Source: Ferruginibacter sp. (lineage in GTDB: Bacteria > Bacteroidota > Bacteroidia > Chitinophagales > Chitinophagaceae). From it: a DNA stretch of 64,000 nt. Shown here in pieces: positions 51,462 to 61,414 of this stretch (positions are counted from its first letter, which is position 1; each line of letters starts with the position of its first letter). The position numbers were made by a program, and so were the translations under genes. The DNA lies in assembly GCA_016786725.1 (NCBI GenBank), contig JAEUVU010000012.1:43806-107805 (forward strand). Direction: 5' to 3'. The notes under the pieces are model-generated. The model was not told where the DNA came from. It saw nothing but the letters and a program-made list of their open reading frames with translations, and made no database searches.

Positions 51462-52742
51462 TTAAATCACAAAACCATCGGGTATCACTGCCCTTTTCTT
51501 AACTACAACAATACCATCTTTCACCGTGTATAAGGCGTGGTCGGTATCTGCTAAATGAGCACCTCCTGTAATACTTACATTGTTACCTATCCGGCAGTCT
51601 TTATCTATTATGGCGTTTTCAATTTTACAATGCTCTCCAATGCCCAGCTTGGGAATATTTCTTTCAAGAGAATGCGCCATTTCCGGAATGGTTTCATAAT
51701 AATCGCTGCCCATAATATATGAACTGATAATCTCGGTTCCTTTTCCGATCCTTGTCCTGATACCGATCACACTGCTGACTATCCTGGATGCATCAATGAT
51801 AGATCCCTCTGCAAGAATGCTGTGCTCAATATGTGTAGAGCCGATCTTCATTGGCGGCAGCATACGGGCACGGCTGAAAATAGCCCTGGTATTATCAAAC
51901 AAATTGAACGGCGGAATTTCAAGTGTAAGCGCCAGATTGGCTTCATAAAAAGAATAAATGTTCCCAATATCTGTCCAGTAGCCATCGTACTGGTAGCTCA
52001 CTACTTTTTTAGTGCTTATAGAATCCGGGATAATCTCCTTTCCAAAATCAGTAGCATCTTTTTTATTTTCCAGTAATTCGTCAAACAGCATTTTCCGGTT
52101 AAAGATGTAAATACCCATTGATGCAAGGTATTTACGCCCCAGCGACTGCATTTCATCACCCGTATCGCTTTCCCATTTTGGCAATAATTCTTTGGCGGGC
52201 TTTTCAATAAATGATGTTATCAGGTTTGCTTCATTTGCTTTCAAAATACCAAATTCAGGAGCTTCTCTTTCTGCAACCGGTATGGTAGCAATGGAAATAT
52301 CTGCCCCCTGTGCAATATGATTTTCAAACATCTCCCTGAAATCCATCTGGTAAAGCTGATCGCCGCTTAATATGAGTACATGTTCAAAATCGTTGTTCTG
52401 AATATGTTTCAGCGATTGCCTTACCGCATCAGCTGTACCCTGGAACCAGCCCATGCTTTCAGGCGTTTGCTCTGCAGCCAATATATCAACAAAACCACTG
52501 CTGAAAGCGCTGAACTGGTAAGCATTCTTTATATGCTTGTTCAACGATGCAGAATTGTACTGCGTTAATACAAACATTCGGTTGATGCTTGAGTTGATAC
52601 AATTGGAAATAGGAATATCAACCAGGCGGTATTTACCTCCAATGGGCACAGCAGGTTTGCTGCGTGTTGATGTAAGCGGATATAAACGGCTGCCGGCGCC
52701 GCCGCCTAATATTACTGCAATAACTGAGCTGCTGATGGACAT
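51462..52742 (-). CDS. glgC: Glucose-1-phosphate adenylyltransferase
   Basis: GlgC makes ADP-glucose for glycogen synthesis. The 426-residue protein has the nucleotide-binding VILGGGAGSRLYPLTSTRSKPA, VPIGGKYRLVDIPISNCINSS, ILSGDQLYQMD and the FIEKP and DIGNIYSFYEANLAL segments of the active site, followed by a left-handed beta-helix (about 295-420). It follows glgA by 6 bases on the same strand, so glgA-glgC form an operon. Confidence 0.95.
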   Translation of the reverse strand: MSISSSVIAVILGGGAGSRLYPLTSTRSKPAVPIGGKYRLVDIPISNCINSSINRMFVLTQYNSASLNKHIKNAYQFSAFSSGFVDILAAEQTPESMGWFQGTADAVRQSLKHIQNNDFEHVLILSGDQLYQMDFREMFENHIAQGADISIATIPVAEREAPEFGILKANEANLITSFIEKPAKELLPKWESDTGDEMQSLGRKYLASMGIYIFNRKMLFDELLENKKDATDFGKEIIPDSISTKKVVSYQYDGYWTDIGNIYSFYEANLALTLEIPPFNLFDNTRAIFSRARMLPPMKIGSTHIEHSILAEGSIIDASRIVSSVIGIRTRIGKGTEIISSYIMGSDYYETIPEMAHSLERNIPKLGIGEHCKIENAIIDKDCRIGNNVSITGGAHLADTDHALYTVKDGIVVVKKRAVIPDGFVI

Positions 52743-52748
52743 AGCTTT

Positions 52749-54170
52749 TTATTTAGGTTGTATGGAATTATAAAGGTCAATGTATTTTTCTGCACTTTGT
52801 TCCCAGCTGTTATCTATCTGCATGATCTGGGTTACCAGTTCAGCCATTTTTTCTTTATCATCATATAATTCAACTGCACGATGAATGGAATAAGTGATAT
52901 CCCAAACACTTGCATGATTGAACCGCAGGCCAAAACCGCCAGGCTCGCCAAAATCAACAACGGTATCTTTTAAACCGCCTGTACTTCTTACAATGGGGAT
53001 GGTTCCATACCGTAAAGCATACATCTGGTTTAACCCGCAAGGTTCTACCCTGCTGGGCATCAGCAAAAAATCGGCGCCGGCATACATCTGGTGGGCAAGT
53101 TTTTCATTGTAGCCAATTCTTGAATTATAAAATCCGGCAAAACCTTCGGTTAAGTAAGATAAATGATCTTCTACCCTTTTATCGCCGCTACCCAGTATGA
53201 GGAAGTTCATTTTCTTTCCTATCTGGCTTATTGAATCTGTGATGGCCTGTGGTAAAAGATCGGCTGCTTTTTCACCAACCAATCTGCCTATATAAATAAA
53301 CAGCGGCAGTTCTGCATCCAGCTTAAAATCTTTGCAGAGTTTTTTCTTATTCAGTTGCTTGCCTTCTGCTGCATCTTTCTCCGAAAAATTATCCAGTATA
53401 TAAGTATCCGTTTCAGGATCCCACACTACCGTATCAATGCCATTTAATATGCCGGAAGATTTTGCTCTTTCCATCCTGAACAATTGTTCCAGCCCGTTTG
53501 CTTTTTCAGTAAGTTCTTCCATATAACTCGGACTCACAGTAGTAACCCTGTCGGCGCACTTAACAGCACAGGCAAGCGGGTTGATGGTATTATCCCATTC
53601 AAGCAGGCCTCCACGAAAGCTATCCCATGCAGGCAGATAATTGCTTTTATCCCAGCTCATCCAGCCCTGGTACTGTGCATTGTGAATGGTAAACACAGTT
53701 GGTACTTCTGCCAGGTGCCCATAATCAAAACAATGCCGCATCATAAAAGGAATAAGACCGGTGTGATGATCATGTATATGCACCACATCAGGCCTGTGCT
53801 CCCAGTGGCTCATCCAGTCCACCACGGCTATCTGAAAGGCAACAAAGCGTTCGGTATCATCATCGTAACTGTAAACATTTTCACGGTCGAGCAAGCCATA
53901 TATGTCAACACAGTAAAGATCAAAATTGAGTTTATTGGTTTTTTCTTTGATGATGGTGTAATCAAAATGTGCATCTCCCATCCAGAAACCACCCTTGTGT
54001 TCAACGTTCCACTCATTTTCGTACAAAAATTTTGTGCGGTGCATGGGCACAACTACTTTGGCAATATGGCCAAGCTGCTGCTGGTATTTGGGCAGCGTTC
54101 CCACCACATCTGCAAGCCCGCCAACCTTTGCATAAGGATAACATTCGGCGCTAACGTGTAAAATTTCCAT
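52749..54170 (-). CDS. glgA: Glycogen synthase (ADP-glucose)
   Basis: GlgA elongates alpha-1,4-glucan from ADP-glucose. The 473-residue GT5 protein has the N-terminal KVGGLADVVGTLP loop (about 16-28), VVPMHRTKFLYENEW, HIHDHHTGLIPFMMRH, NGIDTVVWDPETD, and the C-terminal PSRVEPCGLNQMYALRYGTIPIVRSTGGLKDTV-type loop (shown here in part as RVEPCGLNQMYALRYG). Both Rossmann halves are complete. It is the first gene of the glgA-glgC pair and is divergent from the sugar transporter gene. Confidence 0.95.
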   Translation of the reverse strand: MEILHVSAECYPYAKVGGLADVVGTLPKYQQQLGHIAKVVVPMHRTKFLYENEWNVEHKGGFWMGDAHFDYTIIKEKTNKLNFDLYCVDIYGLLDRENVYSYDDDTERFVAFQIAVVDWMSHWEHRPDVVHIHDHHTGLIPFMMRHCFDYGHLAEVPTVFTIHNAQYQGWMSWDKSNYLPAWDSFRGGLLEWDNTINPLACAVKCADRVTTVSPSYMEELTEKANGLEQLFRMERAKSSGILNGIDTVVWDPETDTYILDNFSEKDAAEGKQLNKKKLCKDFKLDAELPLFIYIGRLVGEKAADLLPQAITDSISQIGKKMNFLILGSGDKRVEDHLSYLTEGFAGFYNSRIGYNEKLAHQMYAGADFLLMPSRVEPCGLNQMYALRYGTIPIVRSTGGLKDTVVDFGEPGGFGLRFNHASVWDITYSIHRAVELYDDKEKMAELVTQIMQIDNSWEQSAEKYIDLYNSIQPK

Positions 54171-54283
54171 ACTGGTTTTTATTCACGTTCAATTTAGCAA
54201 TCATTTCAATGCCAACCAATTAGTAAGCAAAATTTTTCTCAATGATAATTTTATTCTATTTTCAACCACTTAAAACCAACGAT

Positions 54284-55978
54284 ATGCCAACACCGCAAAC
54301 TGATTTAATTACTCCAACCGAAAATCAAACTTTAAAGGAAACAAATTATGGCGCCCTGGGTACCCTGGTTACTGTTTTCTTTTTCTGGGGATTTATTGCC
54401 GCCGGCAACAGTGTGTTTATCCCTTTCTGTAAACATTATTTTACGTTAGATCAGTTTCAGAGCCAGTTAATAGATTTTGCATTTTACACAGCTTATTATA
54501 TCGGCGCCCTTATTTTGTTTGCCTATGGCGCTTTTGGAGGAAAGGACCTTGTAGGTAAATGGGGATATAAAAAGAGTATTGTGTATGGTTTGCTTTTTTC
54601 TGCTTTGGGCGCAGCAGCCATGATCATTGCAGTAAATGCAAATACATTTGCCGGTATGCTGGTTGGCCTTTTTATTGTTGCGCTGGGTTTTTCGCTGCAG
54701 CAAACGGCCGCACAGCCTTTTGCTATTTCTTTGGGCGACCCTGCAACCGGTACCAGCCGTGTTAACCTGGGCGGAGGCATCAATTCATTCGGTACAACCA
54801 TCGGCCCTATTGTGGTTGCTATTGCTTTGTTTGGAAGCACTGCAGCCATCACTGATGAGCAGATAGCTGCTTTGAGTTTAAGTAAAGTTATCATTCTATA
54901 TACCTGTGTGGGGGCATTATTCATAGCTGCTGCAGCGCTGTTTTATTTTTCTAAAAAAGTACCGGCAGGTATTTCTGTTGAAAAAGTAGAAAGCGGCACC
55001 AAGGCATTGTACACCCTGCTCATCATGACTGGCCTGCTGGTAATCATGTTCGTGCCTGTTTTCAGCAGTTATAAAACCGACCCTGCAACTTTATCTGATG
55101 CAGAAAAACATGCTCTGGAAGCCTATCGCCTTAAATGGTTGCTTGGCGCTTTGGCTATTGTGGTAATTGGTTTACTTGCTGCAAACATGACGGCCAGGAA
55201 AAAGCCAACAGGATGGGGTGCCATGCAATATCCTCAGTTGGTTTTAGGTATGCTTGCCATTTTTGTTTATGTGGGTGTGGAAGTAGCTGTAGGAAGTAAT
55301 TTGAGTGAATTGCTGAAGCAGGAAGAATTTGGCGGCCTTCAGTCATCTGAGGCGGCACCTTATATTTCTATGTATTGGGGAAGTTTGATGATCGGCCGTT
55401 GGGCAGGTGCGGTTTCAGCATTTAAGTTGTCGGATAATTCTAAACTTATTTTACAGATAATAGTCCCTTTAGTTGCCTTTGGGATCATCGTTGGTGTGAA
55501 CACTGTAGCACAATATGATATGAAACCTCTGTATTATTATGTGGTTTGTGTATTGATACAGATAGCTGCTTTTTACATCAGCAAAAATAAACCGGCCAGA
55601 ACTTTATTGATCTTTAGTCTGCTTGCGGTTGCCGCTATGATTGTTGGTACATTAACATCGGGCAATATCGCAGTTTATGCCTTTTTAAGTGGTGGATTGT
55701 TCTGTTCTATTATGTGGCCCTGCATTTTTACTTTATCAATTGCAGGTTTGGGCAAATACACAACTGAAGGTTCTGCATTCCTGATCATGATGATATTAGG
55801 TGGAGGTATCATTCCTCCTATACAGGGTAAACTGGCCGATGTGATCGGCATTCACCAATCTTACTGGATACCGGTAATTTGTTTTGCATACCTGGCGTTC
55901 TTTGCTTTTGCAGTAAAAGGTATTCTTAAAAAGCAGGGCATTGATTACGATGCAGCAGTTGAAGGCGGCGGACATTAA
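54284..55978 (+). CDS. Sugar MFS transporter, FucP/glucose-galactose type
   Basis: The start is the ATG at 54284. The 564-residue protein has about 12-14 transmembrane helices. It shows [43 protein letters not shown], the [18 protein letters not shown] loop, [15 protein letters not shown] and [18 protein letters not shown], which mark the FucP or glucose/galactose group of MFS symporters. It is longer than E. coli FucP because of a central insertion (about 225-320), a form common in Bacteroidota. The ROK kinase gene follows 35 bases later, so the pair would import and phosphorylate a hexose. Confidence 0.93.
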   Translation: MPTPQTDLITPTENQTLKETNYGALGTLVTVFFFWGFIAAGNSVFIPFCKHYFTLDQFQSQLIDFAFYTAYYIGALILFAYGAFGGKDLVGKWGYKKSIVYGLLFSALGAAAMIIAVNANTFAGMLVGLFIVALGFSLQQTAAQPFAISLGDPATGTSRVNLGGGINSFGTTIGPIVVAIALFGSTAAITDEQIAALSLSKVIILYTCVGALFIAAAALFYFSKKVPAGISVEKVESGTKALYTLLIMTGLLVIMFVPVFSSYKTDPATLSDAEKHALEAYRLKWLLGALAIVVIGLLAANMTARKKPTGWGAMQYPQLVLGMLAIFVYVGVEVAVGSNLSELLKQEEFGGLQSSEAAPYISMYWGSLMIGRWAGAVSAFKLSDNSKLILQIIVPLVAFGIIVGVNTVAQYDMKPLYYYVVCVLIQIAAFYISKNKPARTLLIFSLLAVAAMIVGTLTSGNIAVYAFLSGGLFCSIMWPCIFTLSIAGLGKYTTEGSAFLIMMILGGGIIPPIQGKLADVIGIHQSYWIPVICFAYLAFFAFAVKGILKKQGIDYDAAVEGGGH

Positions 55979-56013
55979 TATAATAATCCAAGAGAAAATA
56001 ATTGCTATCAGTT

Positions 56014-56985
56014 ATGGCACAAAAGAAAGAGTTTGCAGTAGGCATTGATATTGGAGGCACTACCACCAAGTTTGGTATTGTAAACAGTAAGGGCGAAATT
56101 ATTGAGCAGGATCGTATTCCCAGCAACGAACACGATGTGGTGGAAGATTTTATTGAAGACCTGGCGGCCAAGTTAACGCCCATGATAAATAAAGCCGGAG
56201 GCGTCGAAAATTTTATCGGTATTGGCATGGGTGCTCCCAATGGCAATATTTACACCGGCACCATTGAATATGCACCCAACCTTAAATGGAAAGGTATTAT
56301 ACCTATTGCAGATCTCTTTGAAAAGAAATTTAATCTTAAAACAAAACTTACCAACGATGCCAATGCAGCTGCCATGGGCGAAATGATGTACGGCGCCTGC
56401 AAAAGCATGAAGCATTTCATCACCATAACCCTGGGCACAGGTGTTGGGAGCGGTATTGTAATTGACGGAAAAATTGTTGTAGGTCATGATGGGTTTGCCG
56501 GAGAACTGGGGCATACCATCATCCGTCCCGGTGGCAGGCTGCATAAAAGCACGGGCATGCATGGCAGCCTGGAATCATATGCATCGGCAACAGGTGTAAG
56601 GGAAACTGCTATTGAAATGCTGACACAGTACCCTGAAGAACCGAGCCTGCTGCGTAATTACAGCATTAACGAACTCACCAGCCAAACCGTTTACGAATGT
56701 GCCATGCAGGGCGATAATATAGCCAACAATATTTTTGAATTTACCGGGCAGATACTGGGCGAATCATTGGCGAACTTTGTGATGTTTTCCTCACCGGAAG
56801 CGATTGTATTGTTTGGCGGATTAACCAAAGCTGGTAACCTGATACTGAACCCCACCAAAAAACATATGGAGGCAAACCTGCTGCCGATTTTTCAAAATAA
56901 AGTAAAACTGGTGTTTAGTGAACTTAACGAATCGGATGCGGCTATACTTGGAGCCAGTGCTTTGGTTTGGGAGATGAATGATTGA
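56014..56985 (+). CDS. ROK-family sugar kinase (glucokinase-like) lacking zinc Cys motif
   Basis: The start is the ATG at 56014. The 323-residue protein has the ATP-binding DIGGTTTKFGIV near the N-terminus, NDANAAAMGE, TLGTGVGSGIVIDGKIV and the catalytic region GFAGELGHTIIRPGG. In most ROK proteins the next segment is CxCGxxGCxE, which binds zinc. Here it reads RLHKSTGMHGSLESY, so all Cys ligands are absent and two His are present. The conserved Glu and the sugar-binding HT remain. Glucokinase is the likely activity, given the transporter gene 35 bases upstream. Confidence 0.9.
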   Translation: MAQKKEFAVGIDIGGTTTKFGIVNSKGEIIEQDRIPSNEHDVVEDFIEDLAAKLTPMINKAGGVENFIGIGMGAPNGNIYTGTIEYAPNLKWKGIIPIADLFEKKFNLKTKLTNDANAAAMGEMMYGACKSMKHFITITLGTGVGSGIVIDGKIVVGHDGFAGELGHTIIRPGGRLHKSTGMHGSLESYASATGVRETAIEMLTQYPEEPSLLRNYSINELTSQTVYECAMQGDNIANNIFEFTGQILGESLANFVMFSSPEAIVLFGGLTKAGNLILNPTKKHMEANLLPIFQNKVKLVFSELNESDAAILGASALVWEMND

Positions 56986-57026
56986 CCTCGTTATATTACG
57001 CAGAACATCATCAAATTTTCAGGCTA

Positions 57027-57953
57027 TCAAATCACCAAATTCTTCTCCTCCATCCACTTATTCTTCCCATATCCTGGTATCACATGTTTTTCGCTGTGGT
57101 AAGATGAACGAACCAGCGGGCCGCTTTCTACATAATCAAATCCCAGGTTGTATCCTATCTCCCTGTATTCAGCAAATTCATCAGGATGCACAAAGCGTGC
57201 AACAGGTAAATGTTTTATTGTGGGTTGAAGATACTGGCCGATGGTCACCACATCAACATTACTTTCTTTCAGGTCTTTCAAAGTTTGTACCACTTCTTCT
57301 TTTTCTTCTCCAAGGCCAAGCATGATGCCGCTTTTTGTACGCATGCCGCCTGCTTTTAAAATACGAAGTGTATCCATGCTTTGCCTGTATTTTGCCTGGA
57401 TACGAACCTGGCGGGTGAGGCGTTCGGTGGTTTCAATATTATGGCTTACCACTTCAGGCGCTGCATCTATAACCCGTTGTATATTTTCCTGGTTCCCTTT
57501 AAAATCGGGTATCAGCGTTTCTAAAGTTGTATCAGGGTTTAATGCTTTAACGGCTTTGATCGTATTGTACCAGATGATACTTCCTCCATCTTTCAGTTCA
57601 TCCCTGTCAACCGATGTAATAACAGCATGCTTAACCTTCATCAGGTTGATGGCTTCGGCCACACGTTGCGGTTCATCCCAATCTACCTCTAATGGCCTGC
57701 CGGTTGCCACATTGCAAAATCCGCAACTGCGGGTGCAGATATTTCCCAGGATCATGAATGTGGCAGTTCCTTCGCCCCAGCATTCGCCCATATTGGGGCA
57801 ATTGCCGCTTTCACATATAGTATGCAGTTTGTGCGTATCAACAAGATTACGAACATGACGGTATTCTTCTCCAATAGGTAATTTAACCCTTAGCCAGTTG
57901 GGTTTCTTTGGTTTCTGCTCTGCTATGCCGTCAATTACGGGTAATTCTGTCAT
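57027..57953 (-). CDS. lipA: Lipoyl synthase
   Basis: LipA inserts sulfur into octanoyl-E2 to make lipoate, needed by pyruvate dehydrogenase. The 308-residue radical SAM protein has C47, C52 and C58 (auxiliary cluster, [12 protein letters not shown]), C73, C77 and C80 (SAM cluster, CTRSCGFC) and the C-terminal RSSYHSE with the Ser ligand. All six Cys are intact. It is convergent with the ROK kinase gene. No lipB is adjacent. Confidence 0.96.
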   Translation of the reverse strand: MTELPVIDGIAEQKPKKPNWLRVKLPIGEEYRHVRNLVDTHKLHTICESGNCPNMGECWGEGTATFMILGNICTRSCGFCNVATGRPLEVDWDEPQRVAEAINLMKVKHAVITSVDRDELKDGGSIIWYNTIKAVKALNPDTTLETLIPDFKGNQENIQRVIDAAPEVVSHNIETTERLTRQVRIQAKYRQSMDTLRILKAGGMRTKSGIMLGLGEEKEEVVQTLKDLKESNVDVVTIGQYLQPTIKHLPVARFVHPDEFAEYREIGYNLGFDYVESGPLVRSSYHSEKHVIPGYGKNKWMEEKNLVI

Positions 57954-57988
57954 GAAGAATAAATTCTGGAATTAGTTAAGCTATGGAT

Positions 57989-58801
57989 TTATTTTCTTTT
58001 CCCTATCAGAACAGCAAAGTATGCTGAAAAGAAAAACTGTTTCTGTTTATTATCAAACACCTGTGGAATCTTTTTTGAATAGAATTCTGCGGCAAGACCC
58101 ACTTCTATAGCTTTAACCAGGTCGTTATACCGTCCAAAATCAAAACGTAAACCGGGTTTTACATATAATCCTGGTGTGAATTTTAAATGATTCCAACCCC
58201 TTCCTAAACTGGGGCCGCCCTGAATTGCAGAGGGGGTTTTAAAAAGAAGGCTGTCTTCCGAATCGTACCGGATATAAACCGTTTCGCCGTTTTTTTCAAC
58301 CTCCAGCTCATAAGGACGCAACAGGCCTAATGCTAATCCGCCACCTATGTTTGCCGTAATACTAACCCCGTTTTTATTACTCTTGTTGCCCAGTAAAAAC
58401 TGTTTCTGAACACCCAGTTTTACCGGGTAGAAATAATTTATTTTTCCATAGATAAACGGGGATGACTGGAGGATGCCACCGATACCCGTACTTGTTCTTG
58501 TTTGCTTTTGTTCTTTCTGATGCTTCCTTTCGGCTATTTCCAGTTGAAACAAGGTGGCTTTTCTTACTGATTTGGAATACCCTTTCTCAAAAGAAATCCC
58601 ATACCCGTCAGAAATTAACTTAATGCCAAAAGCAAAATGTTTCCTGTAAGCAATCACACCTTCTTCCTCGGCTTTTATCTGTGCATTTATCCTGTCTCGC
58701 TTTTGTTCTTTACGGGATTTCTGGGTTGTCTTTTTGGTTTCCTGGGCAAATACGGAAAAGGAAAAGGAAAATAAGGTTATGAGAATTATTAATCGCTTCA
58801 T
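57989..58801 (-). CDS. Putative outer-membrane beta-barrel protein
   Basis: The 270-residue product has a signal peptide (cleavage near VFAQ), a short Lys/Arg/Gln-rich linker and then alternating beta strands from about residue 50 to the end, with GYGISFEKGYSK, FIYGKINYFYPVKLGVQKQF, SITANIGGGLALGLL and a final strand near FFFSAYFAVLIG. This fits a small barrel of the OMP type. I do not recognise a named family. It precedes lipA by 35 bases on the same strand. Confidence 0.72.
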   Translation of the reverse strand: MKRLIILITLFSFSFSVFAQETKKTTQKSRKEQKRDRINAQIKAEEEGVIAYRKHFAFGIKLISDGYGISFEKGYSKSVRKATLFQLEIAERKHQKEQKQTRTSTGIGGILQSSPFIYGKINYFYPVKLGVQKQFLLGNKSNKNGVSITANIGGGLALGLLRPYELEVEKNGETVYIRYDSEDSLLFKTPSAIQGGPSLGRGWNHLKFTPGLYVKPGLRFDFGRYNDLVKAIEVGLAAEFYSKKIPQVFDNKQKQFFFSAYFAVLIGKRK

Positions 58802-58831
58802 GTAATTTTTTTACTGACCATAAATTTAATG

Positions 58832-58839
58832 CAAAAATA
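58832..58839 (-). promoter_or_regulatory. Bacteroidota -7 box upstream of outer-membrane protein gene
   Basis: The minus-strand TATTTTTG matches TAnnTTTG and lies 30 bases before the ATG at 58801. In this AT-rich gap a chance match is possible. Confidence 0.45.
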
Positions 58840-58925
58840 CTATCTGCTGATTAAAGATGATACATTTGCTTTCAGAACCGCTGCATTTTGAACAATAAAA
58901 TCTTAATTATCTTAAAATTTAACAA

Positions 58926-59330
58926 ATGACCGCTTCTATTGTTTACAAAGGACATTTAAGATGTGATTGTACCCACCTGCAAAGCGGTACCGTAATTGAA
59001 ACCGATGCACCAACCGATAACCGGGGCAAAGGGGAAAGGTTTAGTCCAACAGATACGCTTTGTGTTGCCCTGGCAACCTGCATTGTTACAACCATGGCTT
59101 TAAAAGCAGGTGATATGAATATTGATCTTTCCGGAACGACTGTTGCGGTTACAAAATATATGCTGAGCGACCCCAGAAGGATCGGCAAAATTGATGTGGT
59201 ACTTTCTTTTCCTGCGGCATTGCAGCTGGAAAATAAAGACCGGGTTATTTTACAAAGAGTGGGCGATAATTGCCCGGTGGCAAAAAGCCTGCATCCTGAT
59301 CTGGAGGTGAATATTGAATATAACTGGTAA
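58926..59330 (+). CDS. OsmC-family protein
   Basis: The 134-residue protein has the OsmC/Ohr fold: GERFSPTDTLCVALATCIVTTMALKAG with the first conserved Cys in LATC, then DVVLSFPAAL and DNCPVAKSLHPDLEVNIEY with the second Cys in NCPVAKSL. These are the two redox Cys of peroxide-reducing OsmC proteins. Both are present, so it probably detoxifies organic hydroperoxides. It stands alone. Confidence 0.9.
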   Translation: MTASIVYKGHLRCDCTHLQSGTVIETDAPTDNRGKGERFSPTDTLCVALATCIVTTMALKAGDMNIDLSGTTVAVTKYMLSDPRRIGKIDVVLSFPAALQLENKDRVILQRVGDNCPVAKSLHPDLEVNIEYNW

Positions 59331-59335
59331 AGCCG

Positions 59336-59369
59336 CCCCCCTTCCCTTCGACTTCGCTCAGGATGGGGG
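59336..59369. repeat. Variant of the TTCGnnnnGCTCA intergenic repeat after osmC
   Basis: A C-run (59336-59341) and G-run (59365-59369) bracket TTCGACTTCGCTCAGGA (59347-59363). The core is related to 10102-10120 and 12014-12066. Confidence 0.5.
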
Positions 59370-59479
59370 AAACTTTGGAGTATGATGTATTAAGTATCTT
59401 TTCTTTTACTTCATTTTTTTCTGCACTTCCGTGCTTCTGTGGCTTATTCAATGATCAGACCGAAGGTCAGACCATCAAC

Positions 59480-60739
59480 TCACCTGTTTCTTATAATCTT
59501 ATTTCCTGCACTGCAATCCAGGCAACGTTTTTTACTGCAATACTCATTCTTCAACTGTATCAATGCCTGTGAGTCAAAAGCAGTTTTGTTTTCTACCCGC
59601 AAAGATTCAAAGCCTTTGGTAATGCTGTTTTTTTCCGCCTTAATTTCTTCCAGCCATTGCAGGGCCTTATCCTTATACAGATTTTCTCCATGATAATGCC
59701 CATAGGCAAATAAAACAGGAACAACCGTATTGATAAGAATATTACTGATCATTTCATCGCCCAGTTTTTTCTTTTTGAAAGACGTGGCTTCATCAAAAAC
59801 ATAATGATAATGCCAGTAATCATTAGCTGTTACTTCAAGCAGTTGCCTGATTTCTTTCAGGCTTTTGCTTTCTTTTATTTTGGAAAAAAGATGCAGGCTG
59901 TTATGTACCAGCATGGCCAGTTGCGCCAACCTTATGGTTGGAAAGTTTGATGGCCGCATTCTTAAAAAGATCATAGAAGCTTCTATCTTTTGCAGGTTGT
60001 ATTTCTTTTTTAAGAACTGGTATTCTTTCTGCAAGAGTTTTGGATAATCTTCTGAAAAATCCACATCAAGTAACCCTGCCTGACCAAATAACAACGCTTC
60101 TACCTGGTGAATTTGTGCTTTATGTTTGGCCAGCATATTTACCGGAATAGATTGAGCAACTTTTTCGAAAGCGGTGCTGTTGAGTTTTATACCAAAATTC
60201 TTTGCCAGCAGCCACCAGAAGGTTTCTTCCCAATGATTGTTATTTTTTTGCTGATGTTCAAGAACGGCTTCTGTTCTTTTCTGCAACCTTTCAACCAGCA
60301 GGCGTTCTTTCCAGCTCTGCCAGCTAAGACTGTTGATCTGCTGAATATTATTTTCACAGGGAATGAATTGTCCTGACTGCATCAGCTCATCATATTTTGT
60401 AAGCAAGAGTTTGGATACTTTATCCCCTAAAACCAATGTTGAACAGGGCAAATTTAAATTAACATCCTGCTGCCATACCACGTGCAGAATTACATTCTTA
60501 TAGTTTTTATCACCGCTGTGTTTGTGATTTTTCCAGTCAGATGCTTTAATGTGCAGTTCAATACTGCCTGCCCAGGTGGTATTATTAATTTTTATTTTGG
60601 CATCGCTGAAATCGGGGCCCTGGTTGGTATTGAAAGATCCGGGATGAATGATCTGCAGCAACTCCCCTTCTTCAGTTTGCAGATGGCTGTAATTAAAGTA
60701 TTGAAATTGCCAGATGTATTGCAGTAGTCTTTCGGTCAT
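59480..60739 (-). CDS. DUF2851 family protein
   Basis: The start is the ATG at 60739 (MTERLLQYIWQFQYFN). The 419-residue protein matches DUF2851 from end to end: an N-terminal domain with LLQIIHPGSFNTNQGPDFSDAKI, GSIELHIKASDW and ILHVVWQQD, then a helical domain with MRPSNFPTIRLAQLAML. The C-terminus has four Cys in CSKKRCLDCSAG, a possible metal site. The function is unknown; the N-terminal part has been suggested to resemble a nuclease fold. It follows the Maf gene by 40 bases. Confidence 0.88.
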   Translation of the reverse strand: MTERLLQYIWQFQYFNYSHLQTEEGELLQIIHPGSFNTNQGPDFSDAKIKINNTTWAGSIELHIKASDWKNHKHSGDKNYKNVILHVVWQQDVNLNLPCSTLVLGDKVSKLLLTKYDELMQSGQFIPCENNIQQINSLSWQSWKERLLVERLQKRTEAVLEHQQKNNNHWEETFWWLLAKNFGIKLNSTAFEKVAQSIPVNMLAKHKAQIHQVEALLFGQAGLLDVDFSEDYPKLLQKEYQFLKKKYNLQKIEASMIFLRMRPSNFPTIRLAQLAMLVHNSLHLFSKIKESKSLKEIRQLLEVTANDYWHYHYVFDEATSFKKKKLGDEMISNILINTVVPVLFAYGHYHGENLYKDKALQWLEEIKAEKNSITKGFESLRVENKTAFDSQALIQLKNEYCSKKRCLDCSAGNKIIRNR

Positions 60740-60779
60740 AGGGATGCCGTTTTTGCTGCAAACAAAATACAAACTAATC

Positions 60780-61385
60780 TTAATATTGCAAATTTTGTAA
60801 AGCCTGCACTACCCTGCTAACCGGTAGTCCCATTACATTGTAAAAGTCGCCATTAATAGATTTGATACCAACAACACCGATCCATTCCTGTATAGCATAG
60901 GCACCGGCTTTATCGTAAGGCTTATAATTGTCTATGTAAAATTCGATCTGCTCTTTACTCAGTTCATGAAAATGCACTTCTGTAGTTTCTGCAAATGCAA
61001 TTTGTTTTTGATTATGAAGAATAAAAACACCGGTAATAACCTGGTGTTTTTTTCCTGAGAGTTGTGTAAGAATATTAACTGCATCTTCCCTGTCTTTTGG
61101 TTTGCCGATGATCTGTTTTTCCAAAACAACAATTGTATCTGCAGCAAGAATTGGAACCCCCGCAGCAACAGTTGATTTTACTGCCAAAGCTTTGTTCTGT
61201 GCAATGTAAATAGCAATTTCCTCAATGGGTAAGCTTACAGGATAAGACTCATCAGTTTCTTTAACAACGGTTTCAAACGGAACTTCGGCCCATTCCAGTA
61301 ATTGTTTACGCCTGGGTGATTGTGAAGCTAAAATGATGCCCCTAACCCCTGAAGGGGAATTACCGGCATTGTATGTTTGGTTCAT
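60780..61385 (-). CDS. Maf-like nucleotide pyrophosphatase
   Basis: Maf proteins hydrolyse non-canonical or canonical nucleoside triphosphates. The 201-residue protein has the hallmark IILASQSPRRKQLL (about 17-30), KALAVK, VPILAADTIVVL, IIGKPKDREDA and the AGAYAIQEWIG segment with the catalytic Asp/Glu residues. The first 16 residues (MNQTYNAGNSPSGVRG) are not family sequence; they are partly encoded by a CCCCTTCAGGGG-type palindrome, so a repeat has apparently become the start of the gene. Confidence 0.93.
   Translation of the reverse strand: MNQTYNAGNSPSGVRGIILASQSPRRKQLLEWAEVPFETVVKETDESYPVSLPIEEIAIYIAQNKALAVKSTVAAGVPILAADTIVVLEKQIIGKPKDREDAVNILTQLSGKKHQVITGVFILHNQKQIAFAETTEVHFHELSKEQIEFYIDNYKPYDKAGAYAIQEWIGVVGIKSINGDFYNVMGLPVSRVVQALQNLQY
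61346..61357. repeat. CCCCTGAAGGGG palindrome within the 5' end of maf
   Basis: CCCCTGAAGGGG (61346-61357) lies inside the coding region and encodes part of the SPSGV stretch of the N-terminal extension. The surrounding GCCCCTAACCCCTGAAGGGGA text is a repeat type often found between genes in this phylum. Confidence 0.55.
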
Positions 61386-61414
61386 GATAATAAATAAAAT
61401 TCCTGATAAAATAT

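Noticed and set aside
53484..54161. Plus-strand open frame of about 225 codons inside glgA
   Set aside because: It is antisense to glgA, which has all GT5 motifs, and shows no start signal or family match.
57241..57858. Plus-strand open frame of about 205 codons inside lipA
   Set aside because: It is antisense to a complete lipoyl synthase gene.
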